Assembly: GCF_014839805.1 (NCBI RefSeq)
Contig: NC_051120.1
Coordinates: 2,108,001-2,172,000, forward strand
DNA: 64,000 bases
Source of the DNA: Manduca sexta
Lineage: Eukaryota > Arthropoda > Insecta > Lepidoptera > Sphingidae
Reading direction: 5' to 3'
A program made the translations under genes and the position numbers. Under the pieces are notes generated by a model. It was given only the letters and a program-made list of their open reading frames with translations. It was not told the DNA's origin and made no database searches. Below are positions 10,391 through 23,170 of the stretch, piece by piece. How positions within the stretch are numbered: the first letter of the stretch is position 1; every line of letters starts with the position of its first letter.

Positions 10391-12607
10391 TTAGATAAAA
10401 GTTTCACGGCCACGAGAATATCTTATTTTAATCGTTTTGTAGCTTTTAAATGAAAGAAATTACTATTAACTCTTAAAACTTCAAGTCGTGTTAATGTAAT
10501 TTGAAGGTTTGTATCATTGCTCTGTTTAAAACGAGACACTTACTAAGTGAGCAACTTGCTCGTCTCGTTATTATTATAAAAAAGAGATAAAACTAGTTTT
10601 TGAAGCCGTCAATGATCACTTTAAAAACAGCAGTGACGATAATTAAAAAATACAGTTACGTCAACAAGCGTTCCTATTATTAAAAAGGTTATTTTGTTTG
10701 CAATTAATTTGGAAATGATCAAATCTAAAATACCAAATGTCATTTTCCTGGACTGTATTTAATTTTGTAAGCACCGTATTGGTCAAAAAGAAACAATGGA
10801 GGTGCTCACGGAATAAAAATATACATCGATATATATGTACTACGTACTAGATTTGACGTTCCGAACATTCACTGTGTTCAACTGAATTGAACTGTGATCC
10901 ATTCAAACTGATTTTGGTATGATGTCAATATAGCTTGTGGCTGTGTACGGAGTGCGCTAATAATATAAAAACGCTAGTCTAAGTGCAACTTGGATGTGAA
11001 TAAAAAATATTTGTGAAATAAGTAAAATTATATGTTATTTAAGTGAATAAATAGATTATGACAGTGACATTTTGGTGGCCATTTTAGTTCACATTTTGAA
11101 CAAATAGTTTATAATATGGACGTTCGTGTCTATAGAATATACGTCAATGAAACTATATAAATATTTATTATCTATAAAAGTTAAATACCAATGTATAAAT
11201 TCACTCATATTTTAAATTATTTGCCAATAAGAATATAATAAAAACAAATTCGTTTTTAAATCGTATAACAGTTAAAAAAGTATTAAGCGATGTTCAAACT
11301 GCAGTGAGTGTAAAAGATAGCAAAAACACATTTTCGCATGAATAATAATAGTATGGATGTACAGTTAAACGATGAATATATGAATTGTCCGCGTATAAAT
11401 CAATAGCAACTAGCCAAGCCATAAATAAATGCCTTCTGACTGTACTCGAATGCGTTTTGAATTGCCGGTTTCCAATGTTCCGTACGATAACCTACAAAAA
11501 TAAAATTGTGAAATCAAGATTTTCTTATCTTTTTCTGACAAACGTCATATTGATAAAATGACATTTTTTATTGAATAAACAATATTTAGATCAACGAAAA
11601 ATCCCTTTACAATTTATATAAACTCTATAACAATAAGAAAATTGTGATAATATTACTCATTATTATGATAAAGTTTTGCATCGGCATAACATATTTTATG
11701 TAATCGGTCCCAAAAAAATCTTTGTATGTTTTCTAACTCATAAAAATACCTTCATACATCCGTCAATGAACCCTGAACGTCTCAAACAATGTACAACTGC
11801 TCCAAAACAATATATCAGCGGCAAAGTAACTCGTTACCTTGTCACCGAAGGGAGCCTTAGTTGCGTCCATATTGAGAAAAAAAAGCCTTTATTTTAATTG
11901 CATACATGTAATAAACATAATTATATTGGTTTATAATTTTTATGACTTTTTTATTTTAGACCCGTTTTTATTAACGTTACATAATGGATAGGCGCACTAA
12001 AATATTGGCTACAAATGTAGGTATTTCGTGTTTTTTTTGTTCAATTTAAAAATGTTGATAGCTCGCGTAGTGTTTTTGTGACGTTTATGAGTTATTTGAC
12101 AGAAGATATTATTTCACTGACTTACTATTACAAGGTCCTATGTTATTTTTACTTATGTTGCAAAAATTAAATTAAAATGTTCATGGTAAAATTAGAAAAG
12201 GCATTCATGATGGAACCGTGTTCTCCATCTTTATTTATCTTTCGGGATTATTGGAAATTTTAATACAGAAAGAATTTATAATTCATAAAAATCGTGTGAT
12301 ATAATAAATTCAATTTGCATATCAAAAATAACATAGAACCTTGTAATAGTGAGCCAGCAATATTATATACATATTATCCCTGTATACAATAAAACTTATG
12401 TTTAATTCATCTATTACGACATGTATTTTGATTCATATAAAAAATAACAAAAACAAACATAAAATAATTTAACATAGCAGCTATATACAGATTACCAATT
12501 TTGGAATCAGCTAGCCTATCGCCATATCAATCCCAGACTCTGGGAATATATTGCGCAGAAAATCTCAAGTCATCATCTTGTAATAAGCAGTTGTCCTTGT
12601 GTTCCAG

Positions 12608-12696
12608 GCACTCAACGGTTTCCTGATGATCCTCACGTGCGAGGGTGAAGTGTTCTTCGCCACGCACTCCATCGAAACTACTTAGGCTTCCATCAG
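12608..12696 (+). CDS. ss: spineless PAS-A exon 1, C1 copy, frameshifted
   Basis: Begins after gtgttccag with ALNGFLMILTCEGEVFFATH and ends before gtaagt. Length is 89 instead of the 90 bases in C3. Near 12672-12679 it reads atcgaaacta where C3 reads atcgagagcta, a net loss of one base that puts TAG in frame within a few codons. The rest of the exon is unchanged. The same lesion is in the C2 copy. It is either a shared consensus error or a genuine loss-of-function allele; conservation of everything else favours an error or a very recent event. Confidence 0.85.
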
Positions 12697-12777
12697 GTAA
12701 GTAAGACTTCTTATATTCACAACTGGTCTACGGATCTTCGTGTCTCAGTTCAAAACGTTCCAACACTTACCAGTCAA

Positions 12778-12907
12778 GTCAATAATGTTAAATTATTAGT
12801 GCACATAATATCAACTACCAGTATACGTATACCTACGTTTTTAGTCAATAATGTTAGATTATTAGCGCACATAATATCTACTACCAGTATACGTATACCT
12901 CCCTATT
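12778..12907 (+). repeat. Two tandem 66-bp units (C3 copy 41451-41582)
   Basis: Units start gtcaataatgtta at 12778 and 12844, each containing a ccagtatacgtatacct palindrome. They lie in the block missing from C2, directly after the first PAS-A exon. Confidence 0.85.
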
Positions 12908-12959
12908 ATTTCGGATATATTTTTTAACTATTAGTATAAAATTACCTTGGTTGGTGGTA

Positions 12960-13160
12960 GGATATATTTTATATTCGGAGCGACCACCGTACACAATTGT
13001 TAAAAGTCGCCATAGAAATCATGTGTCGTGTTTCAAGATCAGCCTATGTCTATCCAGTACCAACAGGCCGGCATAATTGTGTCGACTGCCGAAGGGTAAT
13101 CATCTTTCGTCAGTCGACATTCTATTGGACCCACTGTACTTACCAACAGGTGCAGTGCAC
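12960..13160 (+). mobile_element. Dispersed repeat, 'aggccggcataattgtgtcg' family (C3 copy 41632-41840)
   Basis: Reads ggagcgaccaccgtacacaa, tatgtctatccagtaccaac, aggccggcataattgtgtcg and cgtcagtcgacattctattg. Related pieces are at 58035-58275 (minus), about 61525-61600 and about 61930-61985. It lies within a block absent from C2. Confidence 0.65.
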
Positions 13161-14205
13161 ATTTTGCATATAAAAAATATGATTTATTTCTAACTTTACC
13201 AATAAGTTCCAAATCATAAGACTCCTTTATGTCGACTTAATATTGATATTCCGCAACATAATAATACCTACAATACAATATATATAACACTTCATTACAT
13301 AAACACAAACAAAGAACACTAACGAACCACACTAATCTATTCCATCGACCACAAAAATGGCGACAGTTTTTCTCGTATAAAAACAACATTAAACTTATTA
13401 ATTGCCGAGCAGAGCCAAGATACGATCGGCATAGATGTATTTTAATTACAATAATAAAGAACTATAAAAATAATAATTAAATTGTGTTAAGAGTTGGAAA
13501 TGCTTTGTTTTATGCTATGTTATCGGTGGTGGTGGTTATCGCAGCCCATTTTCGGTGGCATTATTTTGGGGGTTCTGTGAACTATTCAAATTGGGAAATG
13601 ATATACTCAAAAATCGTTCTTTGATTTTGAACAGAAAAATTATCGAAGGTTGTTAAGTGTTTAGCATTAATGTCAAAACGACGGGTCCTTCGTATACTAA
13701 CAAGTGCAAAAACACAACTTTACAGGAGAGTGATTTAAACATTCTATTTTGTAAATATTATAGTTCAACAGAAATCTTTGAATTTTTGAAATACTGAAGT
13801 ATAACATTTCAAAATTAAACACAAAAAGAAAATGCAGCCAGTCATATAAACTTAACATAACCTCAAAATAAATTTTACTCTTAAAATATATCACCGTTTT
13901 CTTCCAGTTATATCAGCATTGATAATAAAACACATTTAATTTCGAAAACAGAATATTCTAAAATAAAACCTCTCCAACTTTTGCCTCATTCGTTTATCAC
14001 CTCTGAAATATTTATTTATACTTTTCATTTTATTTAAACAATTAAATTTAATCAGCTTTATAGCCACGGAATCGTAACATTAAAGTACGCTCGTTACTGC
14101 GCGGCAAATAAAGTCCCCAATGAGTTATTGCTATCAGGTGAAACCAATTTCGCCTCAATTCCTCCTATGCTATAAAACTTTCAGTCAGTATAAATATTTC
14201 GAACC

Positions 14206-14705
14206 NNNNNNNNNNNNNNNNNNNNNNNNNNNNNNNNNNNNNNNNNNNNNNNNNNNNNNNNNNNNNNNNNNNNNNNNNNNNNNNNNNNNNNNNNNNNNNN
14301 NNNNNNNNNNNNNNNNNNNNNNNNNNNNNNNNNNNNNNNNNNNNNNNNNNNNNNNNNNNNNNNNNNNNNNNNNNNNNNNNNNNNNNNNNNNNNNNNNNNN
14401 NNNNNNNNNNNNNNNNNNNNNNNNNNNNNNNNNNNNNNNNNNNNNNNNNNNNNNNNNNNNNNNNNNNNNNNNNNNNNNNNNNNNNNNNNNNNNNNNNNNN
14501 NNNNNNNNNNNNNNNNNNNNNNNNNNNNNNNNNNNNNNNNNNNNNNNNNNNNNNNNNNNNNNNNNNNNNNNNNNNNNNNNNNNNNNNNNNNNNNNNNNNN
14601 NNNNNNNNNNNNNNNNNNNNNNNNNNNNNNNNNNNNNNNNNNNNNNNNNNNNNNNNNNNNNNNNNNNNNNNNNNNNNNNNNNNNNNNNNNNNNNNNNNNN
14701 NNNNN
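14206..14705. other. Assembly gap, exactly 500 N
   Basis: A run of exactly 500 N. The sequence left of it (ending 14205) and right of it (starting 14706) both belong to the same overlapping region, so this is a placeholder between overlapping contigs and probably represents no missing sequence. Open reading frames spanning it are artefacts. Confidence 0.97.
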
Positions 14706-15127
14706 AAAATTCATTCTTAAATCTACCGAAAATAAATCATCAATTTCACACAAACCATAAAACACCAGAGACAATACTCCATTAAAAAGCCAGAAACAAA
14801 ACAAGGCACCTAATAATTCAATGGTAAACAATTAAATATGGAATTGGGGTGGCCATATGTTCCAACCGACGCGCAATATGGCACGGGTCCGGTGCTGTAC
14901 CGTGACCCTGGCCAGGTGGGTGCCGTAATCGCTTGATCGCTATTGTTATTTAGATCTTAGGTTGGCAACATTGTTTTAAAAATATACCGAGGAATATTTT
15001 CGCCGTATAAAAAAAAGAAATATTTTTATTTCTACTCGCCAAATTAATACGGTAATCGCTTCATAATTCGCTCTTAAAAAGTGATTTTTATATCATAAAT
15101 AAATACGAATAATCTTTTTCAATCTTA

Positions 15128-15484
15128 AGGTGGTAGCTCAAGGTCCATTTTCATACATTTTGTTTCGGCTTTAATCTGGGTAACTAAACAAGTATTGGCA
15201 AGTAAAGAATTTAAATTCACGTCTAGTTAGTGATTATTCTCGCAGTTGAAAGAAAACGTAAAATATTAATAATCATGGATATTTCGGCCTTTAAAATTTA
15301 ATATGACGAAATTTTAAAGGCCGAAATATCCATGATTATTAATTATTTTTACATTTTTCTTTCAACTGCGAGAACTAATCACTAACTAGACGTGAATTTA
15401 AATTCTTTACTTGCCAATACTTGTTTAGTTACCCAGATTAAAGCCGAAACAAAATGTATGAAAATGGACCTTGAGCTACCACCT
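15128..15484. mobile_element. 357-bp hairpin (foldback) MITE, only in C2
   Basis: Arms of about 170 bases start AGGTGGTAGCTCAAGGTCC and end with its exact reverse complement, and pair almost along their entire length around a short loop near 15300-15307. C1 has no such element at the corresponding site (about 2336). No coding capacity. Target duplication is unclear; about 45 further bases to 15530 are also C2-only. Confidence 0.85.
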
Positions 15485-18400
15485 AAACAATTCGTATTAT
15501 TAAATAATACAAGTGACATTTTAAACTTAGAATGCGGCAATGTATGATTTCAAAAATGGTTCTTTTTTCGAATTCCAAACGGAATATAAAACTCACTCGA
15601 CCACAAATTACACGTTTGACTATGGTTTTAAAAAGTTTCAAGCAAAAAGGTCGTAATTATAACGAGGTGGTGTAATAGCAGGTCAGCTGGTGACCACCAG
15701 TTCGTGAGGGACCACCATAAAGTTAGCGCACTATGTTCAACAACATAATCTGATGGTTTTCCTTTATTTTGTTTCCTAATTTTTGTAGCTTGTTGTGTGT
15801 AGGCATTGTTAGTAGTTTTACTTTGCAGTGCTAATATTACGTTCATATTTTATTATACTTATAAGCAAAGGTTGTTATATAATAGTTGTCTATGATATAT
15901 GATATGATGAGAGCATTAAGACCGCCAATTGTGCAAATTGTTGATTAAAGTGTTTATGTTTATAAAAACTAACATTGCAAGCAAAATCACTTCTTCCATT
16001 CCGATCCATCGAGCGATTTTCATTGCCTTTCAAAAGCTATAACTTTCATGTATTCTGAGGGAATTTTGACTACATCTTATCCCATAAAACTATTAGAATA
16101 GTCAAGCAAAACGTACATTATAATATTCTGCACTTATGACGGTTAATTTTTAGTCTAGAATATTAAATTATTCTAGAATCTACTCAGGTGGTCTTTAATG
16201 TTTCCTTCATCTAACACCATAATTGGAGTCAGTTGCACGCTTTACGTTAGAATATTAATATCAGCCCTTTACGACCGCTTGTGGGCCATAAAAGATGTTT
16301 CAAGAACATCATCACACCTTTTAATTAAAAAGAATGGGTAGACCATTTTTGTATGGTTTTTAATAGATTATTTCTGGAACGTATGCAATAATAATTCCTA
16401 TTACCCTTACTAATATTAATGTTAGTTTGTGAAGATGTTTGGTTTGTCAGAAGTGAACGCAGTGAAAGCTGAACGGATTTGGATGAAATTTGTCGCACGA
16501 AGAGACCATGTTCCGAACTGTATACAATCCTTTTTATTCAAGAAAAGAGTTTAGGAACCATATATTTCTGAAAAGTATAACCACGTAAACTTAGCATTGG
16601 TGGCATTTTATAGTTATTACTAATTAAAATAGAAAAATAATTAGACATTATTATTTTTGTATTGCTTTGAATGACGAGACGAGCTTGCCGTTCGCCTGAT
16701 GCTCAGCGATACGACCGCCCGTAAACAGTAGAAACACCTTGAATTACAAAGTATTGTTTGGTATTCCACTGCGATCGCCATTCTTGAGACATGAGATGTT
16801 AAGTCTTATTATGTCCAGAAGTTACACTGGCTACAATGTCCTTCAAACTGGAACACAACAGTGACTACACACTGCTGCTTGGCGGCAGAAATAGACATCG
16901 CGGTGGTACTTACCCAGGCAGACTTTAATTACAATTAAAATTTTAAAATAATTACTATGAGATATTTAGGTTTGAAGTTATATGTTACACTTTAATTTTT
17001 CGGTTAAAGATAACGACTGACGAATATAGAGAAGTCTACCAATCTGCACTAGGCCAGCAGGGTGGACAAAGGCCTAATCCCCTCAGTAGTAAAGAAGGCC
17101 CAGCTGTGAGACAGTATATAACACAGGGCTGATATTATTGTTATTAACCAAACATTTAAATCAAGTGACCCAATAGCACCTTTAAACTCCATAAAAATAT
17201 TGTTTTCTGTTTATAAATTACCGTGACGTTTCCCATCAGGCATGAGACTTGCTCGTCAGTAAAAAAAATACTTCCAATGTAACTTATATTAAAAAGAAAT
17301 ACAATTACTCATTTATAAACGTTATTTATTAATATGTAAATATGTGTAACGGACGGACAGTTCGCATAATTATGTGTTGTAGTTGTAATATGGAGGCGGG
17401 AGTTTTGATAAATTTCTAGTTGTTCATTATTAAAGTTTTATATTTTTTGTAAGGATTTATATTTTAAGTAAGTATAAATCCTAAATAATAGTTTTAAATA
17501 GAAAGAAGGGTTTTTTAGGTAGATCAATAATATAAACATACAAACATACTATGATTATGTAGTTTAAATAAAACTTACGTTGCCCATTATGGCTAACTAC
17601 TATAATCATAGTTTCTTTAAAAATATCATTAAAAACAGTAAATTATCAAGTACCTTTTTCCATCTTTTATCATGTTTGGCATTTCCGTCTCATTATACAA
17701 AAGAAAGCAAGCCTATCGTTCCTCAAAAATCCAGTTTTTATATCTATCTCATTTAATTTTTATTTTCCCAAGACCGATCACTAATATCCATGCGTTTCAA
17801 CTTTCAATATGCATTTAACAACTATATCAGCAAGACAATATCACAAAAACTAGACATTTTACAAAACAACTTATTTAACACACTGACCACAACATATTAA
17901 CATAATTTTATTTATTTAAATGTTAGAATTATTTGTATCATTGCATATTTATTTGTTTTATTTAAATTGACCATATACGTCTCATATGTGTACAATTCAC
18001 CCTTCCATATAAATTGCCCGTCAATAGATACCATTTAAATGAATAATTATCGTTGTTCTATCTAATTCAAATAAATTGGAAACATGTCATTTCCCGTATT
18101 GTCAAGCAAAAAAATATGTTTCAAGAAACTGCCATTCGATTTTATATTACACTTCACTGTATATAAATTATTTAGATGTATTGATTAAATAGTTTTTTGT
18201 TTCATTTTAACTTAGAATTAATCGGACATCATATTTTAATTTTTTTAATTAATAATAGTTTTTTCTATTACTTTTATCGTAATTCGAATCTAAACAATAT
18301 TTTGCAATTAACTGATGACTACATGAATTTAAAACATACTTAATTGAACCGCGTACTTTCGACACTAGAATCAAACCTACACCTACTCCGCCATTCTACA

Positions 18401-19598
18401 AACATCCAAGACCTATTAAAATACTTTAAAATTCAATTTTTCATACAAAATATATCTTACAATGGTGTGATTATAAGCGATGATAAAAGCACTGCACTCC
18501 CGATTAGTGACGTACCGTGGGACGCTATCGATAGATCGACTCGATTGCTCGCGTCGCTATCTGATCCGCCGGCTGAAACAATAAATTTCCTTTGTTTTAT
18601 AAAAAAGTAAAGTGAAAAGTCATGAGGATTGCGATGTACATCTGGTTAGGTATATTTTACTGACGTAATCTTTAGGTTTAAAGGAATTTTAAAACGTGGT
18701 TAAAAATTTATATTTTTGATAGGACATACTTGTGAGGATTCATTGATGAATGATAAAATTGAAATGTGGAAATAAATATACGAATTTTGTGATGTTGAAT
18801 ACTTTTTATAATAATCAAAAAAATTCTTTTATTGTTATCATTAATTATCGTATTAACTGCTCTTCTAACTCCTGGAGATTGTTTTTTGTAACTGTATATT
18901 AGATTAGGTCCCAAATCATAATATGTGTTTTTTTTAGTTAATGAGTATTTCGTTAACATAGCTAATTGTTTATTAATTTTTTAAATTCTATTAAATCCAA
19001 CAAAATAAATCGTGAAAAAACACGAAGAAACAATAAACATATTTAATTTCACAGCTGTTATAAATATCACAATATTTATTTCAAATTACTCTAACAAGAA
19101 ATGCCATTAAATTATTATTTTTTAACAATAAACTAAACACAATAAACTTTAAATCTAAAACAACGCTAATCAATATACCTTTATCGTACGTCATAAACAT
19201 TCAACTATAAATTTAATTAATCCTATAAATCGATATCGATACGATAGCATCACTATCGGCCATATGCCGTCTCCCACGCGTGGTAATTGGCCAGCTTGGT
19301 CATAAAACTGGCCATATTGTACGGTTTTACGATAGCGAAATTATTAGACACCCTTTTTGAAATCTCTAATGAGTGAGTGTTTTATCCTATCATAGCTTAA
19401 CTTTTGATTCTAATTAAACTGTGTTATATTAGGCTGTAGAGTTCGCTTGTTTGAACGCGCTAATCTCAGGAACTACTGCACCGATTTTGAATATTTTTCA
19501 CTAATAGAAAGCCACTTTATTCCTGAATGCTATGCTATAGGCTATTTATCCCGGTAAATCCTTCACGCATGTCGCAAGCAAAAGCATTATATAAATAA

Positions 19599-20238
19599 CA
19601 GCTTTTGCCCGCGGCTCCGCCCTCGTTATAAACGGTTTTTCGGGCTAAAGTTTTCCGTTATAAAAGTCACGCTATATATTTTCCCGGGAGCCTATGTTCT
19701 TCCCAGGGTCTCAAACTGTCTCTATACCAAACTTTATCCTAATACGTTGGGTAGTTTTTGAGTTTAACACGATCAGGCAGACAGATGCAGCGGGGACTTT
19801 GTTTTATAATATATTTTTGTAGAACTTTTTAAGAGGAACAAACCCGTCATACATTATTGTTGCATTTCTTTAACCGTTTATGCAGCGCACGCAATAGAAG
19901 CTCTCAAAACTAGTAAATTTTACCCGTTTTTGCAACATGTTTCATTACTGCTCCGCTCTTATTGGGTACAGCGTGATGATATACAGCCTATAGCACTCCA
20001 CGAACAAAGAGTTATCCAATACAAAAATAATTTTTCAGTGCGAACCGATAGTTCCTGAGATTAGCCATTACTGCTCCGCTCCTATTGGGCATAGCGTGAT
20101 GATATAGCCTATAGCACTGCACGAACAAAGGACTATCCAACACAAAAATATTTTTTCAGTTTGAACCGGTAGTTCCTGAGATTAGAGCATTCAAACAAAC
20201 AAACAAACAAACTCGTCAGCTTTATATAATAGTATAGA
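19599..20238 (-). mobile_element. Helitron on minus strand, C2 copy of 6402-7041
   Basis: Near-identical to the C1 copy, at the equivalent position of the duplicated contig. Terminal TCTATACTATTATATAAAG on the minus strand and GC hairpin at the low-coordinate end. Confidence 0.8.
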
Positions 20239-22372
20239 TTGAAACTTAACCTAAATTCTGACAAAATAATTACAAAGTCAGACCGCAATCGTAACCCCAT
20301 TAATCTTGACAATTATCATCACATGTAACTCTATATGTACTATAATTAAAGGTAACCTTTGAAGTAAACATGGGTTGCAAATGTTATCTAATGAAATATG
20401 GTCCTACAGATATAAGAAATTAAATTGAACTTTAGCTGATAACGTCATGGCTTTATGGTTTAAAATAATTTTAATTGCTAGAAATGTAAGGTAGCGATGG
20501 TGTAGTAGTGTAATGATGAGACGACGATCGCAGGTTCAAAACCTAAGGCAAATTGTCAGTTTTTGAATCTACGATTGTATTATATTAATCATCACTCTCT
20601 TCAGTGCCAGATTTATATTTTTTATAAGTGTAGGCCGTTTTATTTCCGTCGTTCTCTGTAGGTAGGTTTATGCATATGTATATTTCTAAAATACTTAATA
20701 ATTTTCCATTTGTTTGTATTATGAAAGTCACTACAGGTAAATAAACGTATTATTAATTAAATCGAGTGAGCGTCTTCTGAAATCTGCCGCTCCTAAGAGG
20801 CTGCCGCCCATAAGCCGCGGTCTATACGGCCTATTTACAAATTCAGGACTGACTCTCTTTAATAGTTATTGATAACCTACGATATATCAATATGTCTGAG
20901 ACATAAGAAGACTGTCATCATCTTCTTTTGCTCATTCTCACTTTTTATTCTTACAAAAATTTAAAACCAATTTATAACTTACTTTCTATTAATGTATTTT
21001 AAACTGAATATCGCAGGCTTGAGATTTTCTCATACTTATGACCTATAGACGTTTGTTGCTTCTTTGTAAAGTTTTCTGTTAAACTGTGAAGTGTTGTTGG
21101 TTACATGTTTATTAATGCAGTACATGTGTAATTTTACCCTTTACTTATTTAATGTGTAACTGTTTAACTGCCCCAAGCAAACGTGTCTTATCACATCCTC
21201 TAACAACTCTAAACATATAAGCAACCCTCTAACCCAATAGCGAGTACCCAGCATCCCTGATCGTTACGCGAGATGTGATTTGTCGTCGCAAGCCACGCCC
21301 ATCAAGTACGCAGCACTTGTTTTGTTACATCCTGAGGAAATGGGAGATTATTGGACTCTTAGGGACTAAGATTTGTAAAAATCTAGTTTGTTTTGTGAAG
21401 TAAGCAAGCTTAAAAAAATACGAATTAAATAACCTGTTGAAGGCGGTTAAAAGGATGAAAGAAAAGAAAAGAAGGAAAAGATTTTACTATTGCACACAAA
21501 CAGTATAACATGCACATAGTAACAAAAATAGAATAAAAACATACAATTATAGGATAAGATCTAAGTTAATTTTGTAGAAATATAGTTGATATTTTGAATT
21601 TGTATGTTTATTTATAATTCTATAAGGTCATTTTTACATTGCGTTACTTAATAAAACCCCATGTTTGTCTCGACCTCGGCTAACATTGTGCAAAAAATCT
21701 TCCACGGCTAACGAATATATTCGCCAAATATTCAGGTTTTAGCTTTCTGATTTTTAGATCACATAACTTTACAAAAGTCAGAGGAGCGTGCCCTTTGATT
21801 TGAACCTGCGGACATTCGATTCAGAAGTCCGTTCCATTCCCGAATAGGCTATCACCGCTTTTTTAGATATTTTCGCTGCCAAGCAGTATTGTCTTCCGAT
21901 TTAAAGAAAGTTATTGCCTGTTTAATTACTGGGTATTATGAGACTTAACATCTTATGTCTTAGGATGACGAGCGCCATGTTTCACGCAGTACTTTGTCAT
22001 TCAAAGTATTGTATGGCGCTGTTACAGTTTATGGCGGTCATGTCTTGCCATCAAGTAACCGGCTTAATTATCAAATCATTCAGTTGTACATGCAAAATAA
22101 TTTATACTAATCATAATCCTTATTTGCTTCGTCATAGTCGGATAAAAATACAGTCCTTTGCATCAAAGTACCTATTACATAACGCCTTTACAGTTGAATT
22201 GAGTAAAAAACTTGTTCCAACTACATTTGTAGTTAGGAACATGTTTCATCTAAATTTTGTCTCCTAAATATTCTGATTTCAGCAACTTTCGTAACGATAT
22301 TACAGTTTTACGTTAACTACAAATGTCTTTATCAACGCGTTCATCATTGTATTAATTAGAAATCATTGAATA

Positions 22373-22545
22373 ATTTTAGTTAGACGATCCAAACTAGTTT
22401 GTTAGTTTAAATTATTTCTTCAGATAGTAACAGCTGACCATGAGCGCCGGGAGGGGGGTGCAAGAGGGTGCACGTGCACCCCCCTGTCCATAAGAAATCA
22501 CAATACAAATAACTGAATACAATAGGAACTATCGACCGCAGAGAT
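22373..22545. repeat. Insertion of about 172 bp present in C2 and C3, absent in C1
   Basis: C1 reads cattgaata-ttttattgtgg at about 9192 where C2 and C3 (37803-37975) have extra sequence containing cgccgggaggggggtgc, a perfect 16-bp palindrome GGGTGCACGTGCACCC (22466-22481; 37896-37911) and cgaccgcagagat. No terminal repeats recognised. It may be an insertion or a deletion allele. Confidence 0.7.
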
Positions 22546-23075
22546 TTTATTGTGGTTTAGCATATACAAATACCGTTTATTAAAAAAATACGTTATGTAG
22601 TACCTACTGTAGTTGTAGATTCAATTTGCACCTCCCTGAAAATAGTTGTGGCAGCAGTTATGCAGCTGACGGTGTGTATATAGTCCAACCAGGACAACCA
22701 AATGTACTGTCCGCCTTAAAAGTCCCTTGTGCGTCTCCTTGCAGAATTGTGTCTTTATATCATTTGTTCAGTTGGACAGAAGTACATCCAAGGGTTGTCT
22801 GGAAGAAATCGCTTTTAGGGATATGACCGCCCATTGTGTAACCATGTCTTCTATTTGTTTTCTTCTACGTTTTTCTGTTTTACTGGTTGTGCAATAAAGA
22901 TTTCTATTATTATGGTCAATTCTCTTTATTTTAAAGGTTTTTTACATATATATTTTTAAAAAAAACATAATAAAATTTATGACCCTCCGATGGCGAAGCT
23001 CAAGACCCAGGCCACCGGCGGTTAGGGATTCAAAGATTATTATTATTGTTCAATTAAATGTTTGTTTTGTTACGG

Positions 23076-23170
23076 TGGTCATGCACAAAGATAAGGAGGA
23101 CATCCACGGACATCGGCGGGAGCATTCCCCGTACGACCACGCGATGCCCGACGGAGAAATGTTCCTGCAG
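23076..23170 (+). CDS. ss: spineless linker exon, C2 duplicate with damaged acceptor
   Basis: Same 95 bases as the C1 and C3 copies. The preceding acceptor reads ttacgg where the other two copies have ttacag, so the invariant AG is lost (A to G at 23074). The donor gttagt is intact. This is an allelic or assembly duplicate, not an extra exon. As written, this copy could not be spliced at the normal site. Confidence 0.85.

Larger units (their letters stand above)
9816..12607 (+). other. spineless intron between linker exon and PAS-A exon 1 (C1; copies 23171-25950 and 38491-41279)
   Basis: About 2.8 kb, AT-rich. It contains a SINE fragment right after the donor (about 9880-10060), a decayed Helitron remnant (about 10190-10390) and otherwise unrecognised sequence. 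Open frames here change between the three copies through 1-bp homopolymer differences, so I see no nested gene. Confidence 0.75.
1..14205. other. Contig C1 of the scaffold
   Basis: Unbroken sequence up to the first N run. Bases 1-898 are unique in the window. From 899 onward it matches C2 14706-27156, and from 5619 onward also C3 34225-42890, with many 1-bp homopolymer differences and several TE-sized indels. It carries the linker exon and a frameshifted copy of the first PAS-A exon. It ends within an intron at the same base where C2 continues with additional sequence at 27157. Confidence 0.9.

Noticed and set aside
14120..14831. Open frames of 216-221 codons on both strands
   Set aside because: They consist mainly of the 500-N gap translated as X.
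18344..18610. 88-codon frame in C2
   Set aside because: Interrupted in C1 by an extra A in an A run; no family resemblance. Kept only as a possible regulatory island.
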